The notes below the pieces were generated by a model that worked only from the letters and a program-made list of their open reading frames with translations, was not told the origin of the DNA and searched no databases. From assembly GCA_029964075.1 (NCBI GenBank), contig CM057144.1, forward strand, positions 15,275,281 through 15,339,280: a DNA stretch of 64,000 bases, read 5' to 3'. Both the position numbers and the translations under genes were made by a program. This document shows, piece by piece, positions 24,601 to 37,018 of the stretch (the first letter of the stretch is position 1; every line of letters begins with the position of its first letter). Origin of the DNA: Patiria pectinifera (taxonomy: Eukaryota > Echinodermata > Asteroidea > Valvatida > Asterinidae).

Positions 24601-27600
24601 TAAAATGTTACAATCTTATCCCGCCAATAGGAAATATCACATTTCATATTAATATGAGCAAATTGGAAAGGAAAAGAGTATTTTTGCGAAGGTGTGGACG
24701 TTATAATTACAGTGATCGTGAAAACACGTCATGCACGTTGGAAATAACAACACCAACTACACGATATAAATCCATTACTAACAAATTGCGGTATCGAATC
24801 AGGATACAGGAAGAAAGTTTCCTATCCAGGGCTTACTACTGGAAACGAGGTTGGAAATAAAGTAAGCACTGGGGAAGAGGTTGGCCTAACGGTTTGCAAA
24901 CACTCCAATCAATACTGAGTTATCCCTTCGCCTACAATACAACTCGGAAAGATTACAAACAATTTATCAAAAGAAAAGAGTTAAAAGCACACAGCATAAT
25001 ATAAGCTGCTGACTGCCATTTTGTATGGGTAAAAGTAGGCCAAAAACCAAGCAGCCATCTTCAAAAATGAGCGCGATTTTGTATTGGCTGCCACAGGCCC
25101 ATAAATTTAAGTTGTGGTTGGCAACGGATTTTGCCAAAAATTGCATATTATCACCCTCATAATGTATAAAAATGCTTTTTATTCAACCTTGGGTATAGCT
25201 TTTGATTGTCATTTTGTATTTTCAACAATCAAATGATAATGATTGAAAACATTTTTCACTATTCTTTCATTTTTGCAACGTTGAACTTCCTTAGTTTGCC
25301 AACCGTGGTTGGCAAAACGTGCCAACAATAGAAAGGTATATCGGCCATTTCAATCCGTTTTAAAATACCTAAACACATAAAAACCCTGTTACTTGATGCT
25401 ACCGCAACAGTTATGCGACAAAGTCATCCAAACAGTATATGTAGTGACCAACTGCAAATCCGTGAAAAATTGAAAACGTCTTCGTGACACACTTGACTCA
25501 GAGACACACAACCTTTGCTGATCACACAGAAACACTTAATACTGTACAGGTAAATAATTTAACCAACGAAAACCCCAACATGCAGAAATACTCCCTTACG
25601 ACATTATAGTTTTATTTACACAAGTAAAAAAATTGCTAGGCTCTAAGCATTATTTGCTGTGGTATAAATTAGCTCCATGGGTGATTTCTTTAAAAACATA
25701 CTCTTGCAATATAATTGCGACATTGTACTCGACATTGCACTTGTAGGTCTAAAAGAAAGGACCTTGAAACTTGTGACATTTCGATTCGGCAGAACATACA
25801 CAGCGTGGGAACGATTACTAATATCGAAACCACGAGGAATTAATGCGTTTGGAATGCGCAAAACACAGCCTGAATTTTTTTGAATAGGTTAGGGTCAAAG
25901 GTTGTCTTCTCGGCCAACTTTTTATTTTGTGACGACATGTACATGTATACTTTAAAAAATGCACACAAGGTAATTTTCCTCCAGATGTAATTGTCACCAA
26001 CTCGAGCACAACTTCCTGTCATCACTTTTATTATATGAAAGTGATGACCTTATGCGCATGATGTCACCAGTCCTATAGAGAGATGCACAATATGACTTCA
26101 GTGGGGTCAAATGGCTCGCATATAAGTTTACTTTGGAAAATTGCATACCTTCTACATTGTGTGAAAACTTTCAAATTCCGGTTTTCTAAGTTATTTGAAC
26201 TCACTGGTTTTGGTGGTGGAATTAAAGTCAGTTATCCGATTTGAAGTTTAAATTCCTGCATTTGCTTAGCAGTCGGCGAAGAATGAATCTGACAACACTG
26301 GGGGTGGGGGATACACACCATGTGACTATAGAGGGCGTTTTTCCAAGATGTACATATATATATTACATAATGTGCAATTTCTGTGAAAAGGGCGGTGCAC
26401 AAGCAAAACCTTTGAACTACAGAGAAATTTTGATAAGTCAAAATCTGTTAACTCAAAAACCTTTCTAACTCAAAGCAAAAACTTATTCCCGTCAATAGTT
26501 GTTACATATAATTATAGAAAATCCATGGGATAACTCAAAACTCTGCTTTACTCAAAATTTGAGCCCATTCCCCTGAGGTTTGACTTATTGAGATTCCACT
26601 GTACAACACCATTTTGGAACAAAAATACTGTGCAGCTTTTTGGTAGCCGAATTATTATTGGGACGCCATTGATATCCCCAGCCCTAACATAAATTTGGGT
26701 GCAAAAATTGTTTGTGATCTACAGTTCGATAATGACCAACATATTAAGGGAATCAATAGACTACCACAACAGCGATAATCAATTTATGTTTAGTTTACAT
26801 GTAGTGATGTACTGTCACTTTGGTTACAAAATGGCGGACATCTTACAAAATGGCGGACACAGTAGTATTCAACTTTAGTAAAGGTTGTTGAAACAAAAAA
26901 CAAATGACATTTTCATGATGTTAACATGTTTTTCATTGTATATTAAATGTTGGTTCATCAAATCTCAATCTACTTTCAACCAACATTCAAAATGTTTTAA
27001 GAGGTAACAAATAGACCTTGCAAATTGAAGTGGCTGTAACCATTTATTCTGGATCTTTTTACCACTTGTATAGGTAACCCTTTTTTAAATTCTATCATTC
27101 TAAAAAGTACCACGAGGAAAGATTTTACTTTAAATTAGTGACCTACTCATAGAACTCGTTCGCACTCATTTCTTTGAGAAAAAAATACATGTACTTATTT
27201 ATCTCAAAAACTATTTGTGCCATTCCAGTATACAATTTTTGACATTTAGAGGTTTACCGCTTTGTCAAAGTAACCTTGCCAATATGAAAATTTAATAATA
27301 AGATTTCACCTTGACATGCCTACCATAGATTTGCAGGGAAGTGATAGTAAATCAACCTTTTTCAGAACACGCCGTTATGGTGCATGTACTGCCTGATTTC
27401 AAGACAATAATTCAAGGAATGAAACGTGAAGTGTGCATTCATCTGCATCTGTAAAATACTGTGCAAACTCCTTGATATAGGATGAGGAGTTTGCACAGCA
27501 AGGTAGGCCTACATTACACAATTATACAAGTTATTTGTCGACTCCTTCACAGTTACTTACATAAGTGTTGAATAAAGTCATGCATGCTCTATGATTATTT

Positions 27601-28147
27601 TAAGATGAGATAGTTATGATCAATTAAGTGGACATTATTGGTTTATATTTTTCAGATTTTAAAATGTTTCTGTTTCTGACTATCAATGGTGGGGTATTCA
27701 AATAAGTATTTCCCTGGTATGTTCAAGTTTATGTTACTTACCGGCCATTTTGAAGGAAACCTTGTCCAGCCCAATCTGGAGAAAGTATTGCTTCAGGCGA
27801 GTCCCTTCCCGACGGTAGGCGTCCGTACGATTCAGCACGTACAACACCACACGGGCCACATCCTCCATACTGGGCTCCGCGCCCTGCTGGACCTGCTGCC
27901 CCATCGGTACGGAGCCCATGTAGACCACGGGAAACTCCGGGAAACCACGGGGCTGGGGCCGGAGCTCGGGCCGGAGCTCGGGCCGTGCTCCGTACCGCAT
28001 GGCCCGACCGTACATCGGATCGGGAGGCGGTGCCGGACGGGTGCCGTACAGTGGGGCCGGCGGGCCGATCATCCGCGACGCTGGCACCAAACGCGGGTCT
28101 CTCCCCCCATAACTACGACCAACTCCGTATTCCGGTTCGTACAGCAT
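19148..28147 (-). CDS. Single-PTB-domain protein, isoform A (4 coding exons, 335 aa)
   Basis: Exons (minus): A 28147-27742, C 20618-20346, D 19967-19723, E 19231-19148 (stop TAA). Phases 1-1-0 agree and all junctions are GT-AG. Residues 1-70 are rich in Pro, Arg, Tyr and Gly, with a small RPEL repeat. Residues about 72-203 form a PTB/PID fold: exon A supplies strands 1-4 (FPVVYMGSV ... LDKVSFKM) and exon C the rest (PINQVHFVAADPRYPSIFS, FLCHVFECS, final helix VSEAFRIAYEKW). An Arg/Glu-rich helix follows, then a disordered tail with an acidic patch (DDDDYDD). PTB proteins are cytoplasmic adaptors that bind NPxY-type peptides or lipids; the partner here is unknown. A good acceptor (TTGTAG) ends at about 28196, so an upstream 5' exon, probably non-coding, must exist. 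ATG at 28147 has A at -3. I do not recognise the family. Confidence 0.8.
22916..22967. repeat. 52-bp nearly perfect palindrome
   Basis: Two 26-bp arms meet with no spacer at CCAAATTTGG. Only one base pair is mismatched (GGGGATACC against GGTGTCCCC). The outer arms include CACGTG. No neighbouring inverted copy or target duplication is obvious. Confidence 0.9.
24453..24889. mobile_element. Miniature inverted-repeat transposon (GGCCAACCTC ends)
   Basis: The left end TTAAGGCCAACCTCGTCCCC and the reverse-complemented right end TTAGGCCAACCTCTTCCCC form inverted repeats of about 19 bp around 437 bp. The left flank contains TTAA and the right TAA. It has no transposase frame. The superfamily is uncertain. 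Confidence 0.6.
25295..25316. repeat. Small perfect hairpin TTTGCCAACC-GT-GGTTGGCAAA
   Basis: Ten-base arms and a two-base spacer. The half-site GCCAA resembles nuclear factor I half-sites, although the spacing and orientation differ from the classical site. Confidence 0.6.
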
Positions 28148-29146
28148 TTTCTTCCCGTCTTCTGCTTTCAAACTGTCTTTCTTTACCCACAAATTCTACA
28201 AGCACAAAAACAAAATAGGGTTTTCCTGAGATCTTCCCAGCAGTTTTCTGCCACGAAGAACAACGGGTGTGACTCAAACTGTAAGAGAAAAAAAACCCAG
28301 AAAGGTACAATTGTTCACGCGGTCAGGTCAAAAACGAGGCCGAACTTTTTGAGGTTTTCATCCACCGCCTGCGATTTTTCTTTCCAACATGGAGGCAGCA
28401 GGGTCGCTGTTTGTTCTTCACGCTTGAGCGATCACACGGAGGTTGTAAAGTCCCACAGTGCAGTACTAACGCCCTTTCACGTACGGGTGCATAGCAATTT
28501 GCATGCTCGGGTCATGAATTGTACCCAAAAATCCTTGCACAAACAAGCCTATTGTTGGAAAGCGGGCTGAATTCTATTGTGTCTCCGACAATACATTTTT
28601 AGTCAAACCACTGGTTGACTGCTCATAGCTAAAATTCAACCTAACTCCCATAACATTTAATATACGGAGGATTATTTGCCGACTGTTCATGCGGAAAAAG
28701 GGTGTAGGGAGGTATTAGTCATGATCTTGTTATGAAAGTAAAAACGCCTTGTTTGATACTAAATAATGAACTTATGTGTTTTGAACCACTCCAAGTTCAC
28801 GTTTTAACTCCAAGTTCAAGTCTAAGTTACATGATTGCTTTACTTATTTCAATAACGACGTTTAGTTGTCGAATTTCCAGTGATTATTTCTTTAAAAATC
28901 AGACAGAACACAGGACTTGCTGATATTTTCAGCTGCTGATATTTTCAGCAACATGCTGTAGCATCAAAGTTCATATAATAAATGTTACTAACAAAGACAA
29001 TAACGCTGCAGCATTATACTGATTTTTAGGGTTTTCCTTCATTGTGTTTTCTTAAAAAGCTTATAAATGAAAGATAACAACTCTTATCTACAGACAGAAA
29101 AAGAGTGTTCTGGCGGTGCACCAAATTCGAATTGGTTCCCAATGTA
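28148..29146. other. 5' flank of the PTB gene, no coding exon assigned
   Basis: The acceptor at about 28196 requires an exon upstream of it on the minus strand. Open frames at 28300-28420 contain ATG codons but all stop quickly, so the upstream exon is probably untranslated. I could not place its donor with confidence. Confidence 0.4.
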
Positions 29147-29819
29147 CAGGGTGAGTCAAAAAGAAAGTGACCTGAATGAAAGGTTTTTTTTGAAGCAAAT
29201 TTGATACACCAATTAAGTATGTTTTAAAAGTGCATGTTCTTCCACTCATCTGAAAAGAAATACTGAAATTGATCCAGGTATGCTATCAAAAGGTTTGTTT
29301 TAACTAAAAGAACCCATTTTTAAAGCTATCCATTGAATACCACTGGAAGCCATTGAGCTAAGTGAGAATTACAGATTACACACAAGCATTCAAATACAAA
29401 TGAGATTTTAATAATTGAAATCGAGACTGAAACATTATTTTTACGGCCACATTTTGTGTTCTGAATATGAGGTGTAACAAGTCAACTCTTTTTTGCTGAT
29501 ATACTGATGGCGATATTTGTATGTTTTAATGCAAGTTCTCGTTCATTCATGGAGGTGGGAAAACGTCCATGTTTCATTGTACTCAATGGGTATTCATCAG
29601 TTCGTAGAACGGTTAATGATCGGTGGTTGACAGCCGAGTTTTGCGATCTTTTTTATTCAAATAGACATCACTTGGGAATATAGAGTATGCAAATTACGTG
29701 AAATTTTCACTGTTACAAGTCAACAAGATATACTTTATCCCTAGTTTTTATGAAATGGAGAAAGCCAAATATTTAAAAAATGTTTTTCAAATTCGGTCAC
29801 TTTCTTTTGACTCACCCTG
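29147..29819. mobile_element. Tc1/mariner-type miniature element, 673 bp, with TA duplication
   Basis: The left end CAGGGTGAGTCAAAAAGAAA and the reverse-complemented right end CAGGGTGAGTCAAAAGAAA continue through GTGACC, giving inverted repeats of 26-27 bp that differ by one A. TA flanks both sides (29145-29146 and 29820-29821). The interior has no intact transposase frame. Confidence 0.8.
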
Positions 29820-32800
29820 TACAGTCTGTTCAAAACAGCTGTGTATAGTACCTTACAGCTTAATTAGTTCTTTAGATAATTATTGTAAAGACAACCACAA
29901 CATGTAATAACACTCACAAAGACAAGACATCTTTGCTTTTGCAACTACTTCACTTTTTATTCAGTACAAATATCGGTGAAGATACATCGTTAACAATGTG
30001 AACATGCCCTCATTATTTCAATTGAATTCCTCTGTATTATCCATCAGTTATTTCACTTTTTTCTTTTAGTTGTAAGAGGGGAAACACATTTTTTACTTTG
30101 TTTTCCCTCAATTCTTAAGTGTGGAAAATGCCATCCATGTTTTTTTTTCAGCCATCTTTTTTTTTTTACACACGAGTCTAAAAAAATAATTTAGGCTCGT
30201 ACCTAAAACAGACTGGTGCCCATGACGAAGATGTCCAGTTCACAGTACTAACTCGTTCAGGAAACTAGACCAAGATGGCGGTGCACGGAGGACACAATGG
30301 ATGGCATTTTCTTTACATTGTCTTCGCATAAATACAACGCAAATGTGAAATTTTCATCTGTCTATTTCTAATTTATTTCGCAAGAAATTCAAGGCAAAGT
30401 TATACTTTCCTAGAAATACGACTCTTTTTTGTTTAAAAGGCGAAACTTATGGTCTTAAAATGCATGAAAGAACATTCGGGCTTTTAACTTTTGCACTTCG
30501 GATGTTACTTATGTTTCAACATGAACAATAATCTTGTAAAGTTTCGACGTATGGAAGTAAGAAAAATACCATCTTATTTTCATGTTGGCTGAATAACTTC
30601 ACCTTGCACTTCACATACTTGTACTTGCACATCTTAACTTTTCATTAGTTTCCCAAACACATTTTCATAATGCAATACATTTTCTCAGTAAGTCTCCCCA
30701 AATATTGAACAATGCAAGACCAAATAACAGCAAAAGCACACTCTATGAAAATGCTCATTACTTTTTTCTTAAATTCTCAATAATAACAATAGGTATAATA
30801 GTAGTAATACTACACAACTCTGTTGTCCCATGTCGCCTGAACACAAAAATTAAATTAAAACCAAAAAATAGCATGGTTACTCTCCCTCGGGCACTTGTGC
30901 TGAGTATATTAGAAAAGACTTCCGTCATATAAGATACATATACAAAGTCTAGTTTCCAACCTCTCTCTCTCCCCAAATCTTTGGCTAAGTAGAAGACACA
31001 GGAATAATAATACTCATTTTACAGTTGTTTATGTTCTCTCTCGTTTATGAATAACATTTTGTATACAGCTATCCCTGTCAACAACTGGATGTTAAAATTT
31101 AGAGAAAAAAAAATATGTTATTTTCAATCACACTTGGAGTTCCTACACTCGTAAGTTTTGGTTTTGTTCACGCACACACTTGCCCCGCACTCGAAAGGAC
31201 AATATTTTTGTACACAGATTTCTGTCTTATCTATTTTAACAGATTTTTGGATAAATTAAAAAGGAATACCTCACAGCATTTTCTCCAATAAATAATCAGC
31301 GATTTACGTTTAACAAGTTTACAATGCTTATTTTTCTCTTCCAAAAAAAAAAATACAAAAAAAAAATACAAGTGATTGATGTTGAAATTTACTTATATTC
31401 ATTGCAACGGTACAATATGAACAATTCAACATCAAATATCTTTATGAATAGAAAAAGTACAGTACATATTGTTCAACTTTTATCATCCTCAAAAAAATGA
31501 AAAAAAAAATGAAGGAAACCTCAGCTAAACTTTGAATACCTGCCTCATACTCAATCAAACCACTCAAATTTCACACACATAACACTTTGGACATATTTTA
31601 CGAGCATTGCATGGATGTATCTATACTCATTGGAGCACTTGTTTTTCTTCGGCAAAAAAAGAAGAAGAAAAAAGGATAAAAAAAGAAGCGTTAAAATATG
31701 TCACACACTCAACCTTAACCTAAAAATTCCAGTCGTATGGCACACATATAGATATTTTGAATTGTAAAGCGCCTTTTGTATCACTGGTTGAAGCTTCTTA
31801 GTTGTGTGCACAACTAAGTTAAAGTTACTATTACAAATAGTTTGGTCCGTAAGAAACGCTACCGCAAGAAACATCTTCAATACGTTTCCACATGTGGGAT
31901 AAAGTATAAAAAGTGCTGGCTCATGATAAAATGTTAAATGTTTTTATTTAAAGCCAAATTGTGCATTTATCAAAAGATTAGTCATCCTTTGAATGTACAT
32001 TAAAAAATATCCAGGAACACAATTCTGGGAGTTGTACGAGTACAATTTTCCTTACTGCTCTGAAACTTGTTTGAATTTCATATTATAAGTATGAAATCGC
32101 TGGCTTCTACACAATTGGTCCAAAAATTCATTAAAAATAAATGGTATCTATGTACATGTTTCAATGGCGTATGCAGTGTCGAATTTACACAACATTGTGT
32201 AATATATACACTCCTTAGCATTACTGTACACTACTTAGTGTAAATTTAACACTTGTGTGTGTAAGATTTACACTTTAATGTCCAAAGTGTTTATTGTACC
32301 CATGTTCTGTAAATTGCACACAAAGAAAGTTCAATTTACACTGAGCATTCAATTCACACTGAATTGTCCAACTTTTAAACTACACTAGCCTTGTTCAATT
32401 TGAACTTGAGCAGTGATACACCTGAGAAATTGTACAATCTTTGAAATTGGCGATTTGTCTCATAAAAAAAAATGAGGTATAAATCTACAGTTTCTTAGTA
32501 AAAATTTTAAAACCTGCAAAATTGTACAGTACTTTAATGGGCAAGATTTAAGGTAGAAACTTGAGCGACCATCTTAAAATAAGAATCTACGACTGTTTCT
32601 TCGGAAGGCACCGTAACGTTCCAAAACTCAACTTCTTGGATGTAAAGGAAAAAAAAAACAATTGTCAGTTACCAAACCCAACCTTAACAATATTCCCCTA
32701 CTTACAAGACAAAATTTGAAGAAAAAAACTCCACTATTTACTGAAGCCAAAAATCTGATCTTGTTTCACAAGCCCTATAACTGATATTTTCTAAGAACTA

Positions 32801-35800
32801 GAAACTGTATACATGTACAAAGACTTTGTACATGTACACAAAATGCTTCAACCATCGGAGGCGCTCTATCCATTTTTTTCAAAGGTAAAAAATCGTTTGA
32901 AAAAAAAATGCTTTAATACTACTGAGCACCTGTCCTACGGTTTCTAATTAGACAGATAGCACCTTTTTTTTTGCCGAAAATTTCAGGGAAAAAACAAACC
33001 AAACACCATGTTTTTATGGTGATGGAAATGGCACTGGAAGCACATGGAGAACAACTTTGTGTTCTGTGCATCAAGGTCGCTGTCGACATGGGTGGAATCA
33101 CACTGTGAATGCCCCGGTTGATCGGCCAATGGGCGGAACAGTCACACCTAGAAATTAGTCATGAAAGTGAAAGTCCTGTGACTAAACTGCACCCGACCGG
33201 TTTAAAAAAATAACTAAAAAAAATCACAATAATAAAAAATATAGAGATATTAGGCCAGCTGGCACGCAATGTGCGTTCCGAACAAAAGAACTGCAGTGAA
33301 ATATTCTTACTTATTTTACTCAGAAAAAAAATTGTTTGAGAACAGAATCTTATCAAGCATGCGCCCTCTAAGCATGTTTAAATTAGATGTCATAGGAAAA
33401 ATTGTCATCCCAAAAAAACCCACATATGGCCATTTGTAAAAGATTTTTTTGCCATTTCCAGTGCCCTAGGATAAATTTACGGGGTGGGTGTGAACAAATC
33501 AGAATAAAAACAAACCCAAAAAGTTGAAGATTAAAAAAAGCACAAAAATTACAGTTTCTTAAGCTTACGTTCTTAGTTAGCACACCAGCTCATCTTTAAA
33601 CCCATTATTAATACTGCACTGCTTAAAAGGCTTTTATGTTTTTTTCGGACACAGGAAGCACTATACCCCCTTAAAGAAAATGGTTGTTTTGTGCAATAAT
33701 GACATTATTTGTACAAAGTGTACTTAGTGGAACTGCGGACTTCTAACAAAAATGTTCGAACGAAAGAAAGAAAGAAAGAAAAAAATAGCTTGTTTGGAAA
33801 TCTGTTTTTTTTCCCCCGGAAATTGTCTTAACTGTTTGTTCCAAGGAAATTCCTATTTTGTAATATTGCAGCAAGCTTTCTAAAAAAAAAAAAAAACAAG
33901 AAATATTTTTTTTGTTAAAGAACCAAATTGAGCTGAAGTTTTTCCTGCTGCATCCAGCATAAAATTAAAAAGTTGATTTTTTCTTGAAATTGTCTTAGTT
34001 TTCTTTATGCTCGAAAGTAATTCAGCCTACAAACAGGGCTCATTATGAGGCAAAGCGGTAACAAACACCTAAAAAGTTAAACCTGAAAAAAAAAATTACT
34101 GCACTTAGATTTTCCCATGTCCAACACGGGAAAGGAATGTCCCGCAGTAATCACACCAAAAAAAATCTTCACAAAAACATCCCCCACTCTCGAACCAGCA
34201 CACACATTTTCCTTCACACTCGTCTTTGTGTAAGAACTTCCTTTCAGACAACAAAACAATTTACGTTTTGGAAAAACACAAAACTTGTATAAATATTAGA
34301 TACATATATCACAGATGCTATAAAAAATCTGGCTCGTGGAAAAAAGTCGATTTTTTTTTTATCAAAAGGTCTACAGAATGCTGTGAGGTGTTTCGCTTTT
34401 ATACAAATACTTAAATAATTTTCTTTTAACAGGCGTATAAAAAGGAAGAAAATGTCTCTGACAATTTCAATGAGTAAAAAATTGTCTTGTGTTCAAGAAT
34501 TGTTTTTAAATGGACACAAAAGTAATAATGCTGTGGTAAAACTATTCAAACTTCTCCCGTCCGTTCATTATATGAAAAAGTCAGTTCAGCACTATAATTA
34601 CAACATACCGAATCCTGGTACTGGTAGTTAATTAAACAGCCGTCACATAAGAGATGTTCGATTCCAGCGAACTATTTTTTTCTAAATTATTTACAAAAAC
34701 CATGTCCCAATTTTTATGGTAACTTACAATTTGCCAGAGACATTTTTAAAAAATTCCTCTTATTACGCGTTATGAACATTGTTTTCCACTTACAGTGTGT
34801 GGAGAGAAGTTTCTCCTATTCCCAAATTTTCATAATCCCCGTTAAATGCCCCTCCATAAAAACAACCTTGGCAGGAATGAAAATATTAAAAAAAAGAGCA
34901 AAACTAGTGTAAAGTACTCTAAATGATTCAGAATTTTTGAAAGGATTTAACTTCAATACATTCATTGGTAAGGAGTGCGAGGTCAAATAATATTGCAAAC
35001 TTTTTTATACCCCAGGCAGTGAAAAAAAAAAAAAAATCTTTGGCGTTCCTGCCTGCTTCCTTTTTCAAAGGCTGCTTTTTTTGGAAAAAAAAATGAAAAG
35101 GGGACAAATGCTTTACAATGGGGTAAAAACACGTCCATGCAATAAATAAGTATTGCCACAATGAAGTATAGAAAATCGGCAACCACCATAAAGGAAAAAA
35201 GGTTCTTGAAAAAACGTAGCCATTGTGATTAAACAAAAAAGCTAAATTTTTGCGTAACACTTTTTGTTTGTAAAACCGGCGGACGAGTCCTGAGTTTGTG
35301 CGTGCGGGGCCAAGTGTTTCAATCTAATAACATTGTACATCTTTTCCTTTTTCTATCTGTGATTGATTATTATATGTACAACAAAAAAATCTTATTACAG
35401 TTCATCTACTCGATTTGTTATATACGATCTCTCATCCTTTCTTCCAAATGCATCTTAGCACTTTGTTATATGTGTCATTTCTTTATAATATTGCATCAAG
35501 GAACAGTGCCACAGTGTGTTTTTTTGGTAGAAAGATAAAAACGAAAACTTTGTTCCCATTTTATGTGATTTCCCTCACTTTTTTAACCAAGCTATCAAAG
35601 ATTTCTTTTTTCAAAGGCACAGGGAAGTGAGCTTATAAAAAATATGCTTTTTCTCTCTCTTTTTAGTTTCCTCTGAAACTGTGTCAAATATTATTCCTTC
35701 CTTTCGCTGTGTAAAAATAGTGGTGTGTGACAGCACACTACACAGCTGATGTAGCCTTGTGCAGCAAAAAAAATAGTTTTAGAGTTGTCACGTTTTCTCA

Positions 35801-35819
35801 AGTCCTCACAAGTCAGTCA

Positions 35820-36010
35820 CAGATTATGTGACAAGTTATGCAAATGTTCATCAAATCATGTGACAAGTTATGCAAATGACATCAAATCATGTGACAAGTT
35901 ATGCAAATGATCATCAAATCATAAGCCAAGTAACGCAAATGATCATCAAATCATGTGACAAGTTATGCAAATAATCATCAAATCATGTGACAAATTATGC
36001 ACATGATCTG
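35820..36010. repeat. Minisatellite of about six 32-bp units carrying ATGCAAAT octamers
   Basis: Units follow the pattern ATCATGTGACAAGTTATGCA plus AATGATCATCAA. Four units carry a perfect ATGCAAAT octamer, the POU/Oct-factor consensus; others read ACGCAAAT or ATGCACAT. Units 1 and 6 are diverged at the outer edges. Confidence 0.85.
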
Positions 36011-36787
36011 TGACGAGGACCGTTGTTTATCCTCGTTACTTGTGACCGAACTTGTTTGACTTGTGATTGACTTGTGATGGACTTGAATGTAACTGCCACT
36101 CTGCATCATATACACACAACTAATACTATCAAATTTTGATCCAGAGTTCAGGTTAAAAGCACCAAAAACTCAAATTCTCAATAAGATCTGTTGTTGTCCT
36201 TTTTTTTCACATTTGAGAAATACCTGAAGACTTCTTAAAAACAAGTTTATAACTCCTGTCTCAAGATATATAAATACAATTGCCAAAACCCTGTCTGCTA
36301 AGTAGTAGTAAGTTCCAAATTCCATTAATATACCATCGTTAACTTAACATCAGAGTACGAAAATTGATCAATTAAATAACTGGAGGTCCATTTACAAAAA
36401 AAACTTCTACGTTGAGAGAATACAAAAAAATCCCAGTCTATCTTTGGATGTCTCCAGTGCGAGAAATGAAATTTGACTGTTAAATATCTCTCCGAAAACA
36501 TCTTTGCACTTACAAATGGTTATTTAATACAGTTTTTCTCCTTTTGATTAAAAATGTTTAACAAAAAATGTACACAGACCAAATTTGTGAGGTCGGTCGT
36601 ACAAATCTTTCTAAAAAGTTATGACGTGCCTCGATTAGTTGCTTCAAAACGGAGGCAGGAAATTCCTAGTCAAAAGCCACACTTCTTTTCTTTTGAGACC
36701 GGAGGTTAGTCTCTTATTTGGATAAACCGATTATTAAGCAAAGACCCAAATATACTCAGCATTGTGTGGGCCCGATTGGGAGGTTAT

Positions 36788-37018
36788 TAAAGGGCCAGGC
36801 CAATCACAAAAATCGGTCGACCGCTGCGTTCGGGACGGAGAGAGTATCCCCGAACATAACGGTCATTGTATGATGTCTTGATGACGTCATTCTCATCAGT
36901 CAAAAAACGGTTAAAAAAAAAAAGGAACAGAACTATGGAATTACCAAACCTGAGAATGACATCTTACTTTGACTTTGTTTTTCCTGGCTCGAAAATGATG
37001 GATTTGGCCCTTTAATTA
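36788..37018. mobile_element. Small inverted-repeat element (TTAAAGGGCCA ends)
   Basis: The left end TATTAAAGGGCCAGGCC and the reverse-complemented right end AATTAAAGGGCCAAATCC enclose about 230 bp. Inside is TGACGTCAT, a perfect CRE/ATF palindrome, near 36890. No coding frame. Confidence 0.5.

Larger units (their letters stand above)
21628..27741. other. Long interval between the alternative 5' exons of the PTB gene
   Basis: About 6.1 kb. It is intronic for isoform A, while its left part must hold the promoter of isoform B. It contains a 52-bp palindrome (22916-22967), an inverted-repeat element (24453-24889), a small hairpin (25295-25316) and a G-run at about 22364-22382 that resembles a hAT end (CGGTTCTACGGGGG). 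No third copy of a PTB half-domain was found on either strand. Confidence 0.5.

Noticed and set aside
27686-28570. 294-codon plus-strand open frame
   Set aside because: Antisense to PTB exon A and its flank; no homology, and the minus-strand exon has splice sites and a PTB motif.
35820-36010. CRISPR-like array
   Set aside because: Directly adjoining 32-bp units without unique spacers, in a eukaryotic genome; this is a minisatellite.
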